From NCBI GenBank assembly GCA_030680175.1, contig JAUXWO010000030.1, forward strand, positions 1 to 64,000: a stretch of DNA of 64,000 nucleotides, written 5' to 3'. Under the pieces are notes generated by a model. That model worked only from the letters and a program-made list of their open reading frames with translations. It had not been told where the DNA came from and ran no database searches. Shown here piece after piece: positions 49,851 through 59,604 of this stretch. Each line of letters begins with the position of its first letter. Positions within the stretch are counted from its first letter, which is position 1. Position numbers and translations under genes: made by a program. The DNA is from Vicinamibacterales bacterium. Lineage in GTDB: Bacteria > Acidobacteriota > Vicinamibacteria > Vicinamibacterales > UBA2999.

Positions 49851-51116
49851 ATGCGACAGAGAACAGTGACGATGAGTCCGGTGATCGCGGTCCTGCTGAT
49901 GGGCGTGGCCCCGGCGTGGGCGCAACAGAACCCGGCCGACCTTGGCGCCCGGCTCCTGAAGGAGCCGGCGGTGCGCGCGGCGGTCGCGGCGGCCCGGGCG
50001 GACGAACCGGCCACGATTGCCGAACAGATCGAGATCTGCGAGGTGGAGGCGCCGCCCTTCAAGGAGCAGAAGCGCGCGGAGCTCTACGCGCGGAAGTTCC
50101 GGGCCCTGGGCCTGCAGAACGTGCGCATCGACGCCGAGGGGAACGTGCTCGGCGAACGTCCCGGCACCGCGCCGCGCCCGCACCTCGTCTTCTCGGCCCA
50201 CCTCGACACCGTGTTCCCAGAGGGCACGGACGTGACGGTGAAGCGCGACGGCCCGCGCCTCGCGGCGCCCGGGATTGGCGACGACTGCCGCGGGCTGACG
50301 GTGGTGCTCGCGGTGGTCCGTGCGCTCAACGCCGCGAAGGTCCAGACCCCCGGTCCCATCACCTTCGTCGGCACGGTGGGGGAGGAAGGCCTCGGCGACC
50401 TCCGCGGGGTGAAGTACCTCTTCAACGAGGGGCTGAAGGGCCGCATCGATCGCTTCGTCTCGGTAGACGGCACGGGGCTCGGCGCGGCCAACGTCGCGGT
50501 CGGCAGCCTCCGGTACCGGATCACCGTGAAGGGACCGGGCGGGCACAGCTATGGGGCCTTCGGGATGTCGAACCCCATCCACGCGCTCGGCCGCATCATC
50601 GCGTCCGTCGCCGAGTTCGATGTGCCCCGCGAGCCGAAGACCACCTTCAACGTCGGCCGCATCGGGGGCGGCACGTCGGTGAACTCGATTCCCTTCGAGG
50701 CGTGGGCGGAGGTGGACATGCGCTCGGCGGATCCGGCCTCGCTGCAGTCGCTCGACGCGCGGTTCCATCAGGCCGTGGACCGCGCCGTGGCCGAGGAAGA
50801 TGCCCGCTGGGGCCAGCGCGTGCTGTCGGTCGACAAGGCGCTCGTCGGCAACCGGCCGGCGGGGCAGAGCCCGCCCGACTCGGCGATCGTCCGCACCGCG
50901 ATCAGCGTGAGCCGTGCCCTCGACCTGCCGCTCGTGCTCGACGAAGGATCGACCGACTCGAACATCCCGATGAGCCTGGGCATCCCGGCCATCACGATCA
51001 ACGGCGGCGGGCGCGGACAGCGGGCGCACTCGCTCGACGAGACGTTCGACACGACCGACTCGTGGCAGGGCACGGTCCGCGCGGTGCTGCTGGCCATCGC
51101 CCTGACCCAACCGTAG
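49851..51116 (+). CDS. M20-family metallopeptidase
   Basis: This 421-aa protein has a signal-like N-terminus (VIAVLLMGVAPAWAQ) and the M20/M28-type di-zinc set: FSAHLDTVFPEG (His and Asp), APGIGDDCRG (Asp), GTVGEEGLGD (catalytic Glu, zinc Glu) and a C-terminal His in RAHSLDETFD. A dimerisation domain is inserted (GPGGHSYGAFGMSNP). This fits a periplasmic di- or tripeptidase of the PepT/CPG2 group. A -10 (TAGAAT) ends only 8 bases before ATG 49851, suggesting a very short or absent leader; ATG 49872 is an alternative. Confidence 0.9.
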   Translation: MRQRTVTMSPVIAVLLMGVAPAWAQQNPADLGARLLKEPAVRAAVAAARADEPATIAEQIEICEVEAPPFKEQKRAELYARKFRALGLQNVRIDAEGNVLGERPGTAPRPHLVFSAHLDTVFPEGTDVTVKRDGPRLAAPGIGDDCRGLTVVLAVVRALNAAKVQTPGPITFVGTVGEEGLGDLRGVKYLFNEGLKGRIDRFVSVDGTGLGAANVAVGSLRYRITVKGPGGHSYGAFGMSNPIHALGRIIASVAEFDVPREPKTTFNVGRIGGGTSVNSIPFEAWAEVDMRSADPASLQSLDARFHQAVDRAVAEEDARWGQRVLSVDKALVGNRPAGQSPPDSAIVRTAISVSRALDLPLVLDEGSTDSNIPMSLGIPAITINGGGRGQRAHSLDETFDTTDSWQGTVRAVLLAIALTQP

Positions 51117-51117
51117 C

Positions 51118-51144
51118 GAGCCGATAGCTGATAGCCGATAGCCG
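51118..51144. repeat. Heptanucleotide array at the M20 peptidase stop
   Basis: gccgata, gctgata and gccgata plus a partial unit begin 2 bp after the peptidase stop (51116) and run to the next gene's 5' region. Confidence 0.85.
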
Positions 51145-51151
51145 CCCACCC

Positions 51152-51718
51152 GTGACGACGTTCCGCGCCGCTGAATACGCCTCGCTCCGGGCGGCGATTG
51201 CCGCGCGGGGACAGCTGCGGGCCGGGCTCGCCGTGGCGGGCGTGGCGGCCTGGGCGCTGCTCCTCATTCTGGTCATGGCGTGGCTGCCGTACCCGGCCGC
51301 GGCGGTCGTGCCGCTGGTCGTGCTGCTCGCGGCGTTCGAGGCGGTCCGCAGCCTCCACATGGGCGCCGAGCGTCTCGGCCGCTACCTGCAGGTCTTCTAC
51401 GAGGAGGCCGGCGACGAGGCGCGGCCGGCCTGGGAACGTACGGCGATGACGCTCGGCCCCGCGGTGCCTGGGGCGGCGGGGCATCCGCTGTTCCTGCCGG
51501 TGTTCTTCGGCGCGGTCGGGCTCAACCTGCTCGCCGTCCTGCTGCCCGAACCGGTGGGGGTGGAGCTGGTCGCCTTGGCCATCCCGCACGTGTCGTTTGC
51601 CGGGTGGCTGGTCTGGACAGACCGCGCCATGCGGCGGCAGCGGGGGGAGGATCTCGCCAGATTTAGGGCGATCAAAAAGGCGGGCGGGGAGGCGCCAGGG
51701 GAAGGTCGAAACCCCTAA
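51152..51718 (+). CDS. Unknown membrane protein, 188 aa
   Basis: GTG 51152 opens a 188-aa frame with hydrophobic helices at about 25-60 (GLAVAGVAAWALLLILVMAW and PAAAVVPLVVLLAAFEAV) and 105-145 (FLPVFFGAVGLNLLAVLLP and VALAIPHVSFAGWLVW). The N- and C-termini are charged and cytoplasmic. The start codon lies 8 bases after a heptanucleotide array and has no good Shine-Dalgarno sequence. No family is recognised; it could be part of the preceding transcript. Confidence 0.6.
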   Translation: MTTFRAAEYASLRAAIAARGQLRAGLAVAGVAAWALLLILVMAWLPYPAAAVVPLVVLLAAFEAVRSLHMGAERLGRYLQVFYEEAGDEARPAWERTAMTLGPAVPGAAGHPLFLPVFFGAVGLNLLAVLLPEPVGVELVALAIPHVSFAGWLVWTDRAMRRQRGEDLARFRAIKKAGGEAPGEGRNP

Positions 51719-51746
51719 CTTCTGTCCCATCTGCAAGATAGTTGGC

Positions 51747-51774
51747 TTGCATCCTAAAGTTTATCTGCTAGAAT
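51747..51774 (+). promoter_or_regulatory. Promoter of the D-Ala-D-Ala carboxypeptidase gene
   Basis: TTGCAT (51747-51752), a 16-bp spacer and TAGAAT (51769-51774) form a good sigma70-type promoter about 95 bp before the chosen ATG. Confidence 0.7.
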
Positions 51775-51868
51775 GCCGACACTCTTGAATAATGGGGGGT
51801 GTCGGCTGCACCCTCCGCGGGAAACGAGGCAGGTGTCCCTCTCCGAGCGGGATCCCTTATTTGCCCCC

Positions 51869-52939
51869 ATGAGGTCGTTCGTGAAGCAGGGACGCTTCAC
51901 CCTGGCTGGACTGCCGGCCCGGGTACTCACCGCCATTGCCATCACGGCCACGCTGACGCTGGCCCCCGCCTCGCTGGCCTTCGCGCAGGCGAAGTCCACG
52001 CCCGCACGGGCCACGGCACAGAAGCCGGCGGCCAAGAAGGCGACGCCCACGGCGGCCCAGCGCAGAGCCGCGGCGGCGCGCGCGCGTGCGGCGGCCCAGG
52101 CGCGGGAGCTGCGCGACCTCCAGACCCCCCGGTTCACCGTGGACGCGCTCGGCCGTGAAGTCCCGGTCATCCGCGCGGCCGCGGCGATCATCTACAACCC
52201 CGAGACCCACGAGGTCCTGTACGAGACCAACGCCCAGGATCAGCGGTCGATCGCCAGCATCACCAAGGTGATGACGGCGCTCGTGTTCCTCGAGACGCAT
52301 CCGGACCTGGACGAGACCATTGCCGTGGCGGCGTCGGACGTGCGGAACGCGTCGGTGACCTATCTCCATGCCGGCGCGCGCGTCACGAAGGGCGACCTCC
52401 TGAACCTGCTGCTCATCGGCTCCGACAACGCCGCGGCGCGCGCCCTCGCGCGAATCTCGCCCTACGGCTCCGGGGGCTTCATCGACCGGATGAACGAGAA
52501 GGCCGCCGACCTCGGACTGGCCACCACGCACTACGCCGATCCCTCAGGCCTGCTCGCCGCGAACATGTCGTCGGCCTACGATATGGCGCGGCTCATCGCC
52601 TTCGCGTCGACCGACGAGGCGATCAGCGCCATCATGCGGAAGACGCACCACAGCCTGCACATCGGGAAGCGCACGATCAACGTGTCGAGCACCAACCAGC
52701 TCCTCAAGGCCGGCGAGTACCCCGACAGCATCCTGGGCGGGAAGACCGGCTTCATCAGCCGCGCCGGCTACTGCTTCGCCACGCTGCTGCGCCTGCCGCA
52801 GTCCGGCCAGCAGGTGGCCGTGGTCGTGCTGGGCGCCCCGTCGAGCGCGAGCCGCTTCTGGGCAACGCGCCACCTGCTCAACTGGATGTCGGCGAAGACC
52901 GAGGCCGCGTTCGCGGCGTCGCTGAGCGGCGAGAACTAG
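51869..52939 (+). CDS. dacF: D-alanyl-D-alanine carboxypeptidase (S11)
   Basis: This 356-aa penicillin-binding protein trims the terminal D-Ala of peptidoglycan stem peptides. It has the active-site triad of motifs SITK (S130-x2-K133), SDN in IGSDNAAARALARI, and KTG in GGKTGFISRAG. An N-terminal signal peptide (TAIAITATLTLAPASLAFA) is followed by an Ala/Lys-rich stretch. ATG 51869 is preferred over the open upstream frame (51773) because it gives a normal signal peptide. The dacF symbol is assigned by family, not proven. Confidence 0.9.
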   Translation: MRSFVKQGRFTLAGLPARVLTAIAITATLTLAPASLAFAQAKSTPARATAQKPAAKKATPTAAQRRAAAARARAAAQARELRDLQTPRFTVDALGREVPVIRAAAAIIYNPETHEVLYETNAQDQRSIASITKVMTALVFLETHPDLDETIAVAASDVRNASVTYLHAGARVTKGDLLNLLLIGSDNAAARALARISPYGSGGFIDRMNEKAADLGLATTHYADPSGLLAANMSSAYDMARLIAFASTDEAISAIMRKTHHSLHIGKRTINVSSTNQLLKAGEYPDSILGGKTGFISRAGYCFATLLRLPQSGQQVAVVVLGAPSSASRFWATRHLLNWMSAKTEAAFAASLSGEN

Positions 52940-52944
52940 CGCCC

Positions 52945-53808
52945 TTACCGAAAGCCCTTCTGCATCGCGGCCGCGTCGAGCGGCAGGGTCGCGATCGTGT
53001 CGACGGGCATCAGCAACGGCCGCGTCGCATGGCGGCCGTCCAGCATCTTCAGATAGCGCTCGCACACCTGGCACGCCGCCACGCGGTACCAGCCGTCCTG
53101 TGTCGCGAACGTCGTGAGGCGCGTCCGATCGCGGTTCGGGCAGAAGGGACACGCCATCTGGTCGAAGGGCCAGCGGGCATGACACCGGCCGCACGCCAGC
53201 AGCCGTCCGGCCGCCGCGGTGATGTACCCGAACTCCGGGGCGCCGCCGCAGACCGGACAGGTCGCCGCCCCCCAGTCCGCCAGCGAGAGCCGCTGCTGCA
53301 GCACGTCAGCCGCACGCGTGAGCACGGGCTTCAGCGCCCACCCCAGCACATCGTCCAGCATCTCCGGGGCGGCGGCATCGGCCGCCGGGTGCTCGGCCGC
53401 CGGGATGCCCGGCGCGCGCAGGAACCACTGCCGCGCCACGTCGGGGAGGCGCGGGTCGCGGCCGATCTCGTGAAGCCGATCGACATCGGCGGCGTCCACG
53501 GCGTCGTGCCGGCGCAGGATGTCGGTGACCTGCCGGAAGAGCAGGCGGCACTCAGGCCAGTCGAACGCGAGATCCTCGAAGCGCACGAGCGGACGTCCGG
53601 CGGCGAGACGGGCCTTCAGGTCGGCGTCCGGCGCGTCGATCCACGGCGTGGCCAGCCGGCTGCGGATGCGCCGCTCCGCCGTCACCAGCTCGACCTGCAG
53701 CGAGACCGCCTCGGCCAGCTCGGGAACGCGTTCGGCAAGCGCGCGGAGTTCGGAGACTTCGTGGCCGGAAGCCCTGGCGGGCGGGGATGGTCGGCTCACG
53801 CGGGACAT
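52945..53808 (-). CDS. fdhE: FdhE-like zinc protein
   Basis: This 287-aa protein resembles formate-dehydrogenase accessory protein FdhE. The helical N-terminus is followed by zinc-ribbon pairs CPVCGG, CGRCHARWPF, CPFC and CQVCERYLKMLD. FdhE is a redoxin-like chaperone for the formate dehydrogenase twin-arginine-exported complex. No fdh genes are in the window, though the cytochrome b at 21631 is of the FdnI type. The start is ATG 53808; the long upstream frame is shadow of glgA. It is convergent with dacF. Confidence 0.82.
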   Translation of the reverse strand: MSRVSRPSPPARASGHEVSELRALAERVPELAEAVSLQVELVTAERRIRSRLATPWIDAPDADLKARLAAGRPLVRFEDLAFDWPECRLLFRQVTDILRRHDAVDAADVDRLHEIGRDPRLPDVARQWFLRAPGIPAAEHPAADAAAPEMLDDVLGWALKPVLTRAADVLQQRLSLADWGAATCPVCGGAPEFGYITAAAGRLLACGRCHARWPFDQMACPFCPNRDRTRLTTFATQDGWYRVAACQVCERYLKMLDGRHATRPLLMPVDTIATLPLDAAAMQKGFR

Positions 53809-53853
53809 TGTACATGACTCGGCCTGGCCCGGAGAGCGCGCTACACTTCCGGG

Positions 53854-55599
53854 ATGACGACGAAGGGCGCGAAGGATCCGAAGGGCACGAAGGCGTCGAC
53901 GAGCACGAAGGCGCCGACGAGCACGAGGGCGCCGAAGGGCACGAAGGCGCCGAAGAGCACGACGACCGCGACGCGCGCGTACGGCGCGACGCGCGCGAAG
54001 AAGATCGCGCCCGCGACGAGCACGAAGACCGCGCCCGCGAAGGCGGCGGCGGCCGGCACGCGCAGGAAGGCGGCCCCGAAGCCGCAGGCGGCGCCGCGCG
54101 CGCGGACGACACGGGACGGCACGGAGGCGCCGCTGCGGATCCTGATGATCGCGTCGGAGGCCGAGCCGTTCTCGAAGTCGGGCGGACTCGCCGACGTGGC
54201 CAGCGCGCTGCCGCGGGCGCTCGGGCGGCTCGGGCACGAGGTGACGCTCGTGACGCCGCGCTACGGCGGTGTCGAGGCGGGCCGGTTCACCGAGTCGGTC
54301 TCGGCCGTCGTCGGCGGGTACCAGTTCGACGCCGGGCTCTACACCGAGCCGCTCGGGCCGGGCGCCTCGGCGCTGCTCGTGGATGTGCCGTCGCTTTATC
54401 ACCGCGCCGGCCTCTACAACGCGCACAACGTCGACTACGCCGACAACGGCCTGCGGTTCGCGTTCCTGACGATCGCCGCGCTCGAGTGGGCCGCCAAACA
54501 GCCGGCGGGCCCGTCGGTCGTGCACGCGCACGACTGGCAGGCGGGGCTCGCGCCCGCCTACCTGAAGACGCACTTCGCGGGACACCCGACGCTCGGCGGC
54601 GTGCCGAGCGTCTTCACGATCCACAACCTCGCGTATCAGGGGATCTTCGACAAGGACTGGGTGCCGCGCCTGGGCCTCGGGTGGGATCTCTTCACGCCCG
54701 ATCGCGGCTTCGAGTTCTGGGATCGTCTCAGCTTCCTGAAGGCCGGCATCAACCTCGCCGATCACGTGACGACCGTGAGTCCCCGCTACGCGGAGGAGAT
54801 CCAGACGCCGGAGTTCGGGTACGGTTTCGAGGGCGTGATTCACGCGCGGCGCGCGGCGCTCAGCGGCATCCTGAACGGCATTGACACGGCGCGCTGGGAC
54901 CCGGCGGCTGACCCGCATCTGCCCGCCCCGTTCACGGCCGACGACCTGTCCGGCAAGGCCGCGGCGAAGCGCCGGCTGCTCGAGGTCTTCGGCCTGCCCG
55001 TCGACGAGGCCAGCCTCGCGCGGCCCGTGGTCGGCATCGTGTCGCGGCTGGTGGACCAGAAGGGCTTCGACCTCGTGGCCGCACTGGCGGGCGAGCTGCC
55101 GTCGCTCGACGCGACGTTCGTCGTCCTTGGCACCGGCGATCCGCGATACCAGGACATGTGGGCATACCTGGCGGGCTGGCGCCCTGAGCGTTTCGCCGTC
55201 CACCTCGGCTTCGACGAGGCGCGCGCGCACCTGGTGGAGGGGGGCGCCGACCTGTTCCTGATGCCCTCGCGGTACGAGCCCTGCGGCCTGAACCAGATGT
55301 ACAGCCAGCGCTATGGCACGGTGCCGGTCGTCCGCGCGACCGGGGGGCTGGCCGACACCGTCGTGCCGTGGGATCCCGGTAGCCGGACGGGCACCGGGTT
55401 CGTATTCCAGGAGTACCACCCCGCGGCGCTGCTGGACACGCTGCGCGGCGCCCTTGACGCGTTCCACGACCGCGAGGCCTGGCGCGTGCTGCAGCGGAAC
55501 GGCATGCGGCAGGACTTCTCCTGGGACCGTTCGGCAAGGGAGTACGTCACGGTGTATAAAGGAGTGTTGGGAACCCCCGGCCGGCGGCGCGCATCCTAA
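53854..55599 (+). CDS. glgA: Glycogen/starch synthase with Lys/Thr-rich N-terminal tail
   Basis: This 581-aa GT5-family enzyme adds glucose from ADP-glucose (or UDP-glucose) to glycogen. The catalytic core starts at about residue 93 (LRILMIASEAEPFSKSGGLADV, the substrate-binding KxGGL) and continues with VVHAHDWQAGLAPAYLKTHF, FTIHNLAYQGIFDK, VSRLVDQKGFDLV and PSRYEPCGLNQMYSQRYG. The first ~85 residues are a low-complexity tail of APTSTRAPKGTKAPKS-type repeats not found in standard GlgA. ATG 53854 is the only upstream start in frame. Confidence 0.92.
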   Translation: MTTKGAKDPKGTKASTSTKAPTSTRAPKGTKAPKSTTTATRAYGATRAKKIAPATSTKTAPAKAAAAGTRRKAAPKPQAAPRARTTRDGTEAPLRILMIASEAEPFSKSGGLADVASALPRALGRLGHEVTLVTPRYGGVEAGRFTESVSAVVGGYQFDAGLYTEPLGPGASALLVDVPSLYHRAGLYNAHNVDYADNGLRFAFLTIAALEWAAKQPAGPSVVHAHDWQAGLAPAYLKTHFAGHPTLGGVPSVFTIHNLAYQGIFDKDWVPRLGLGWDLFTPDRGFEFWDRLSFLKAGINLADHVTTVSPRYAEEIQTPEFGYGFEGVIHARRAALSGILNGIDTARWDPAADPHLPAPFTADDLSGKAAAKRRLLEVFGLPVDEASLARPVVGIVSRLVDQKGFDLVAALAGELPSLDATFVVLGTGDPRYQDMWAYLAGWRPERFAVHLGFDEARAHLVEGGADLFLMPSRYEPCGLNQMYSQRYGTVPVVRATGGLADTVVPWDPGSRTGTGFVFQEYHPAALLDTLRGALDAFHDREAWRVLQRNGMRQDFSWDRSAREYVTVYKGVLGTPGRRRAS

Positions 55600-55636
55600 G
55601 GGGAGCGGCCTCCTGGTGCCGAGAGCGAGAGGAATT

Positions 55637-55960
55637 ATGGCTTCCGAGAAGATTCAGACCCTGACCGACGCGGATTTCGACACCTCGGTCAAGAGCGGCG
55701 TCGTGCTGGTGGATTTCTGGGCCGAGTGGTGCGCGCCCTGCCGGCGCCTGGCGCCCACGGTCGACGAACTCGCCGAGCAGTACGACGGCCGCATGACGGT
55801 CGCCAAGGTGAACATCGACGAGAACCCGATGACGCCGAGCAAGTTCATGATCCGCGGCATCCCGACGCTGCTCCTGTTCAAGGACGGCGACCTGAAGGAG
55901 ACCGTCGTCGGCCTCGCCGGCAAGGACGACCTCGCCCGCATGATCGACAAGCACCTCTGA
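55637..55960 (+). CDS. trxA: Thioredoxin
   Basis: This 107-aa cytosolic thioredoxin has the redox-active motif WCAPC (WAEWCAPCRRLAP, about 28-40) and the cis-proline loop RGIPTLLLFKDG. The start ATG follows the site gagagga. trxB follows 27 bp later, so the two form a classical thioredoxin operon. The cis-Pro is preceded by Ile, as is usual. Confidence 0.95.
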   Translation: MASEKIQTLTDADFDTSVKSGVVLVDFWAEWCAPCRRLAPTVDELAEQYDGRMTVAKVNIDENPMTPSKFMIRGIPTLLLFKDGDLKETVVGLAGKDDLARMIDKHL

Positions 55961-55987
55961 TTCCGCCATTCATCTCCGTAGATTCCT

Positions 55988-56914
55988 ATGACTCGTCAAG
56001 TCGTCATCATCGGGTCGGGCCCCGCCGGGCTCACGGCCGCGCTCTACGCGGCGCGCGCGGGGCTGCAGCCCCTTCTCATCGAGGGCATCGAGGCCGGTGG
56101 GCAGCTGATGCTGACCACGATGGTCGAGAACTACCCGGGCTTCCGCGACGGCGTGATGGGGCCGGATCTGATGGCGGAGATGCGCGTCCAGGCCGAGCGC
56201 GTCGGCGCCGAGATCCTGAAGGGCGACGTCACGGCGCTGGATCTGTCGTCGCGTCCGTTCCGGATCACGATGGGGAAGACGGAGGTCATGACCGAGGCCC
56301 TGATTCTCGCCACGGGCGCGTCGGCGCGGTGGCTGGATCTCGGCGTGGACAAGCGCCTGTCGGGCCGTGGCGTCTCGACGTGCGCCACGTGTGACGGCTA
56401 CTTCTTCAAGGGCCGCCCCATCGCCGTCGTCGGCGGCGGCGATACCGCGATGGAGGAAGCCATTTACCTGTCGAAGCTCGCCTCGTCGGTCGTGGTGATC
56501 CATCGCCGCGACGAGCTGCGCGCGTCCAAGGCGATGCAGGACAAGGCACGGTCGCTGGCGAACGTCTCGTTCCTCTGGGACACGGTCATCACCGACATCA
56601 AGGACGAGTCGAAGGGCGCCGTGACCAGCATCGACCTCAAGAACCTGAAGACGGGGGAGACCAGCGCGCTGGCCGTCGACGGCGTGTTCATCGCAATCGG
56701 CCACGTGCCGAACACCGCGCTGGTGCAGGGGCAGATCGACCTCGACGAGAACGGCTACATCGTGACGCGGCAGGGCACGCGGACCAGCGTCCCCGGCGTG
56801 TTTGCCGCCGGCGACGTCCAGGACCACGTCTACCGCCAGGCGGTCACCGCCGCCGGCACCGGCTGCATGGCCGCGATCGACGCCGAGCGGTTCCTGTCGG
56901 GCACGGCCGACTGA
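55988..56914 (+). CDS. trxB: Thioredoxin reductase
   Basis: This 308-aa flavoenzyme reduces thioredoxin with NADPH. It has the FAD site GSGPAGLTAALYAARAG, the redox motif CATC (VSTCATCDGYFFKG, about 133-146), the NADPH site VVGGGDTAMEEAIYL and the C-terminal FAD motif GVFAAGDVQD. It has the bacterial low-molecular-weight type length. It is coupled to trxA upstream. Confidence 0.95.
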   Translation: MTRQVVIIGSGPAGLTAALYAARAGLQPLLIEGIEAGGQLMLTTMVENYPGFRDGVMGPDLMAEMRVQAERVGAEILKGDVTALDLSSRPFRITMGKTEVMTEALILATGASARWLDLGVDKRLSGRGVSTCATCDGYFFKGRPIAVVGGGDTAMEEAIYLSKLASSVVVIHRRDELRASKAMQDKARSLANVSFLWDTVITDIKDESKGAVTSIDLKNLKTGETSALAVDGVFIAIGHVPNTALVQGQIDLDENGYIVTRQGTRTSVPGVFAAGDVQDHVYRQAVTAAGTGCMAAIDAERFLSGTAD

Positions 56915-56940
56915 TCACGTACAAAGCCGAGTGTTCACGT

Positions 56941-57070
56941 ACAAACACGAAGGACACGAAGGACACGAAGACAAACGAGACGTTCTCTCTCACGGATCTC
57001 GCTACGAACAGCGGACCCCGTAGGAGGAGTTCCTGTTGTGTGATCTTCGTGGCCTTCGTGTTTTGTACGT
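56941..57070. repeat. ~130-bp element with inverted 'cacgaagg' ends
   Basis: Arms at 56941-56970 and 57045-57070 (the right arm lacks one 9-mer) enclose a 74-bp core related to the core at 25016-25087 (shared blocks: ggatc, cgaac or cgatg, ggacc). The terminal cgtac is inverted at both ends. It lies between trxB and mnmA; no ORF is inside. Confidence 0.75.
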
Positions 57071-57084
57071 GATCCGCCGGCTAG

Positions 57085-58233
57085 TCAGTCGATCCAGCCG
57101 CCGCCGACCACTTCATCCCCGTCGTAGAACACCACCGCCTGGCCCGGCGTGATCGCGGTCTGGGGGGCGTCGAACTCGAGTTCGGCGCGGCCCTCGTCGC
57201 CCGCACGGACGCGCGCGGCGGCGGGACGATGGCGGTGGCGGATTTGGGCGGTGACGGGGCGCCAGCCGGCCGGGGCGGCGCCCGAGATCCAGTTCACCCC
57301 CGAGGCCGTCAGCGACACGCGCTCGAGCGCCGCGCGGGGGCCGACGGTCACCTCGCCGCGTGCGGCGTCGATCCCCACCACGTAGAGCGGCACACCGGCC
57401 GAGAGGCCGAGGCCCTTGCGCTGTCCCACGGTGAAGCGATGCACGCCGCCGTGCGTCCCGAGCGTCGTGCCCGCATCGTCGACGATCGCGCCGGGGCGGG
57501 CCGCATCGCCCGCGCGGCGCTCGACGAACGCGGCGTAGTCGCCATCGGGGACGAAGCAGATCTCCTGGCTGTCGGGCTTGTCGGCGACGGCCAGGCCCAG
57601 CCGGTGGGCGTGGGCGCGCACGGTGTCCTTGTCGAGATGGCCGACGGGGAAGGCCGCGCGCGCGAGTTGCGCCTGCGTCAGCGAGAAGAGGAAGTACGAC
57701 TGGTCCTTCCCGGGGTCCAGCCCGCGCCGCAGGCGGTAGCGGCCGCCGTCGGCCTCGACGCGCGCGTAGTGGCCCGTCGCCAGCACGTCGGCCTCGAAGC
57801 CGCGGGCGCGCGTCAGGAGCGAGGCAAACTTCACATCGCTGTTGCAGTGCGCGCAGGGGATGGGGGTGCGGCCGCCGACGTACTCGCTGACGAAGTTCGA
57901 CATCACCTGCTCGTCGAACTGCCGCTCGAAGTTCAGGATGTAGTGCGGGATGCCGAGGGCCGTGGCCACGCGCCGCGCGTCGTTGAGGTCGTCGATCGTG
58001 CAGCAGGTGCCGAAGCCCTGGCTCGCGACCGAAGCGGCGTGCCCTGCGCTTGTCGAAGTGGCGTGCCCTGCGCTTGCATGGGCGTGCCCTGAGCCTGTCG
58101 AAGGGTCTCGCCCTGAGCTTGTCGAAGGGTAGAGTTGCATCGACACACCGATGACGTCGTGTCCCTGCTCGGCGAGCAGGGCCGCGGCGACGGACGAGTC
58201 GACGCCTCCCGACATGGCCACGACAATGCGCAT
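57085..58233 (-). CDS. mnmA: tRNA-uridine 2-sulfurtransferase
   Basis: This 382-aa enzyme puts the 2-thio group on wobble U34 of tRNA-Lys, -Glu and -Gln. It has the PP-loop SGGVDSSVAA (about 8-17), catalytic Cys pairs in GGRTPIPCAHCN and DSQEICFVPDGDY, and the TGHYARV loop. Sulfur comes from the adjacent cysteine desulfurase (4-bp gap). Between VSMQLY and GFGTCCTIDDLNDARR there is a ~40-residue Ser/Thr/Gly/His-rich insertion encoded by repeats at 58030-58129. The insert keeps the frame and lies in a variable loop. Confidence 0.95.
   Translation of the reverse strand: MRIVVAMSGGVDSSVAAALLAEQGHDVIGVSMQLYPSTSSGRDPSTGSGHAHASAGHATSTSAGHAASVASQGFGTCCTIDDLNDARRVATALGIPHYILNFERQFDEQVMSNFVSEYVGGRTPIPCAHCNSDVKFASLLTRARGFEADVLATGHYARVEADGGRYRLRRGLDPGKDQSYFLFSLTQAQLARAAFPVGHLDKDTVRAHAHRLGLAVADKPDSQEICFVPDGDYAAFVERRAGDAARPGAIVDDAGTTLGTHGGVHRFTVGQRKGLGLSAGVPLYVVGIDAARGEVTVGPRAALERVSLTASGVNWISGAAPAGWRPVTAQIRHRHRPAAARVRAGDEGRAELEFDAPQTAITPGQAVVFYDGDEVVGGGWID
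58030..58129. repeat. REP-like repeats inserted in mnmA
   Basis: Four copies of a motif related to ccctgagcttgtcgaaggg (a widespread bacterial REP-type sequence) run in tandem: gccctgcgcttgtcgaagtg, a shorter gccctgcgcttgcatggg, gccctgagcctgtcgaaggg and gccctgagcttgtcgaaggg. They lie inside the coding sequence and preserve the frame. Confidence 0.85.
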
Positions 58234-58237
58234 CGGC

Positions 58238-59398
<1,161 letters not shown>

Positions 59399-59486
59399 AG
59401 CCTTTTGATCTTACCCCGAGGCGGGACCGGCGCGCCGGGCATGGCCGCAGGCGGAGAGATCGGCTAACTTCCAGCAGGAAAAGGGG

Positions 59487-59516
59487 TAGACAACCTTCAC
59501 GAGCGGCTTCTATACT
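59487..59516 (+). promoter_or_regulatory. Promoter upstream of the bactofilin gene
   Basis: TAGACA (59487-59492), an 18-bp spacer and TATACT (59511-59516) lie about 90 bp before the bactofilin ATG 59605. Confidence 0.65.
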
Positions 59517-59604
59517 GACGGAATTGCTCGATGCAGCGCCCAACTTCCCCGGGTTCGCGGCTTCACGAGCGGTCAGTCTTACTCCTCTAGGGGGAGGTTT
59601 CAGA

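Noticed and set aside
53811-55467. Extension of the fdhE frame upstream of 53808 on the minus strand
   Set aside because: It lies opposite glgA and has no domain; ATG 53808 fits FdhE length.
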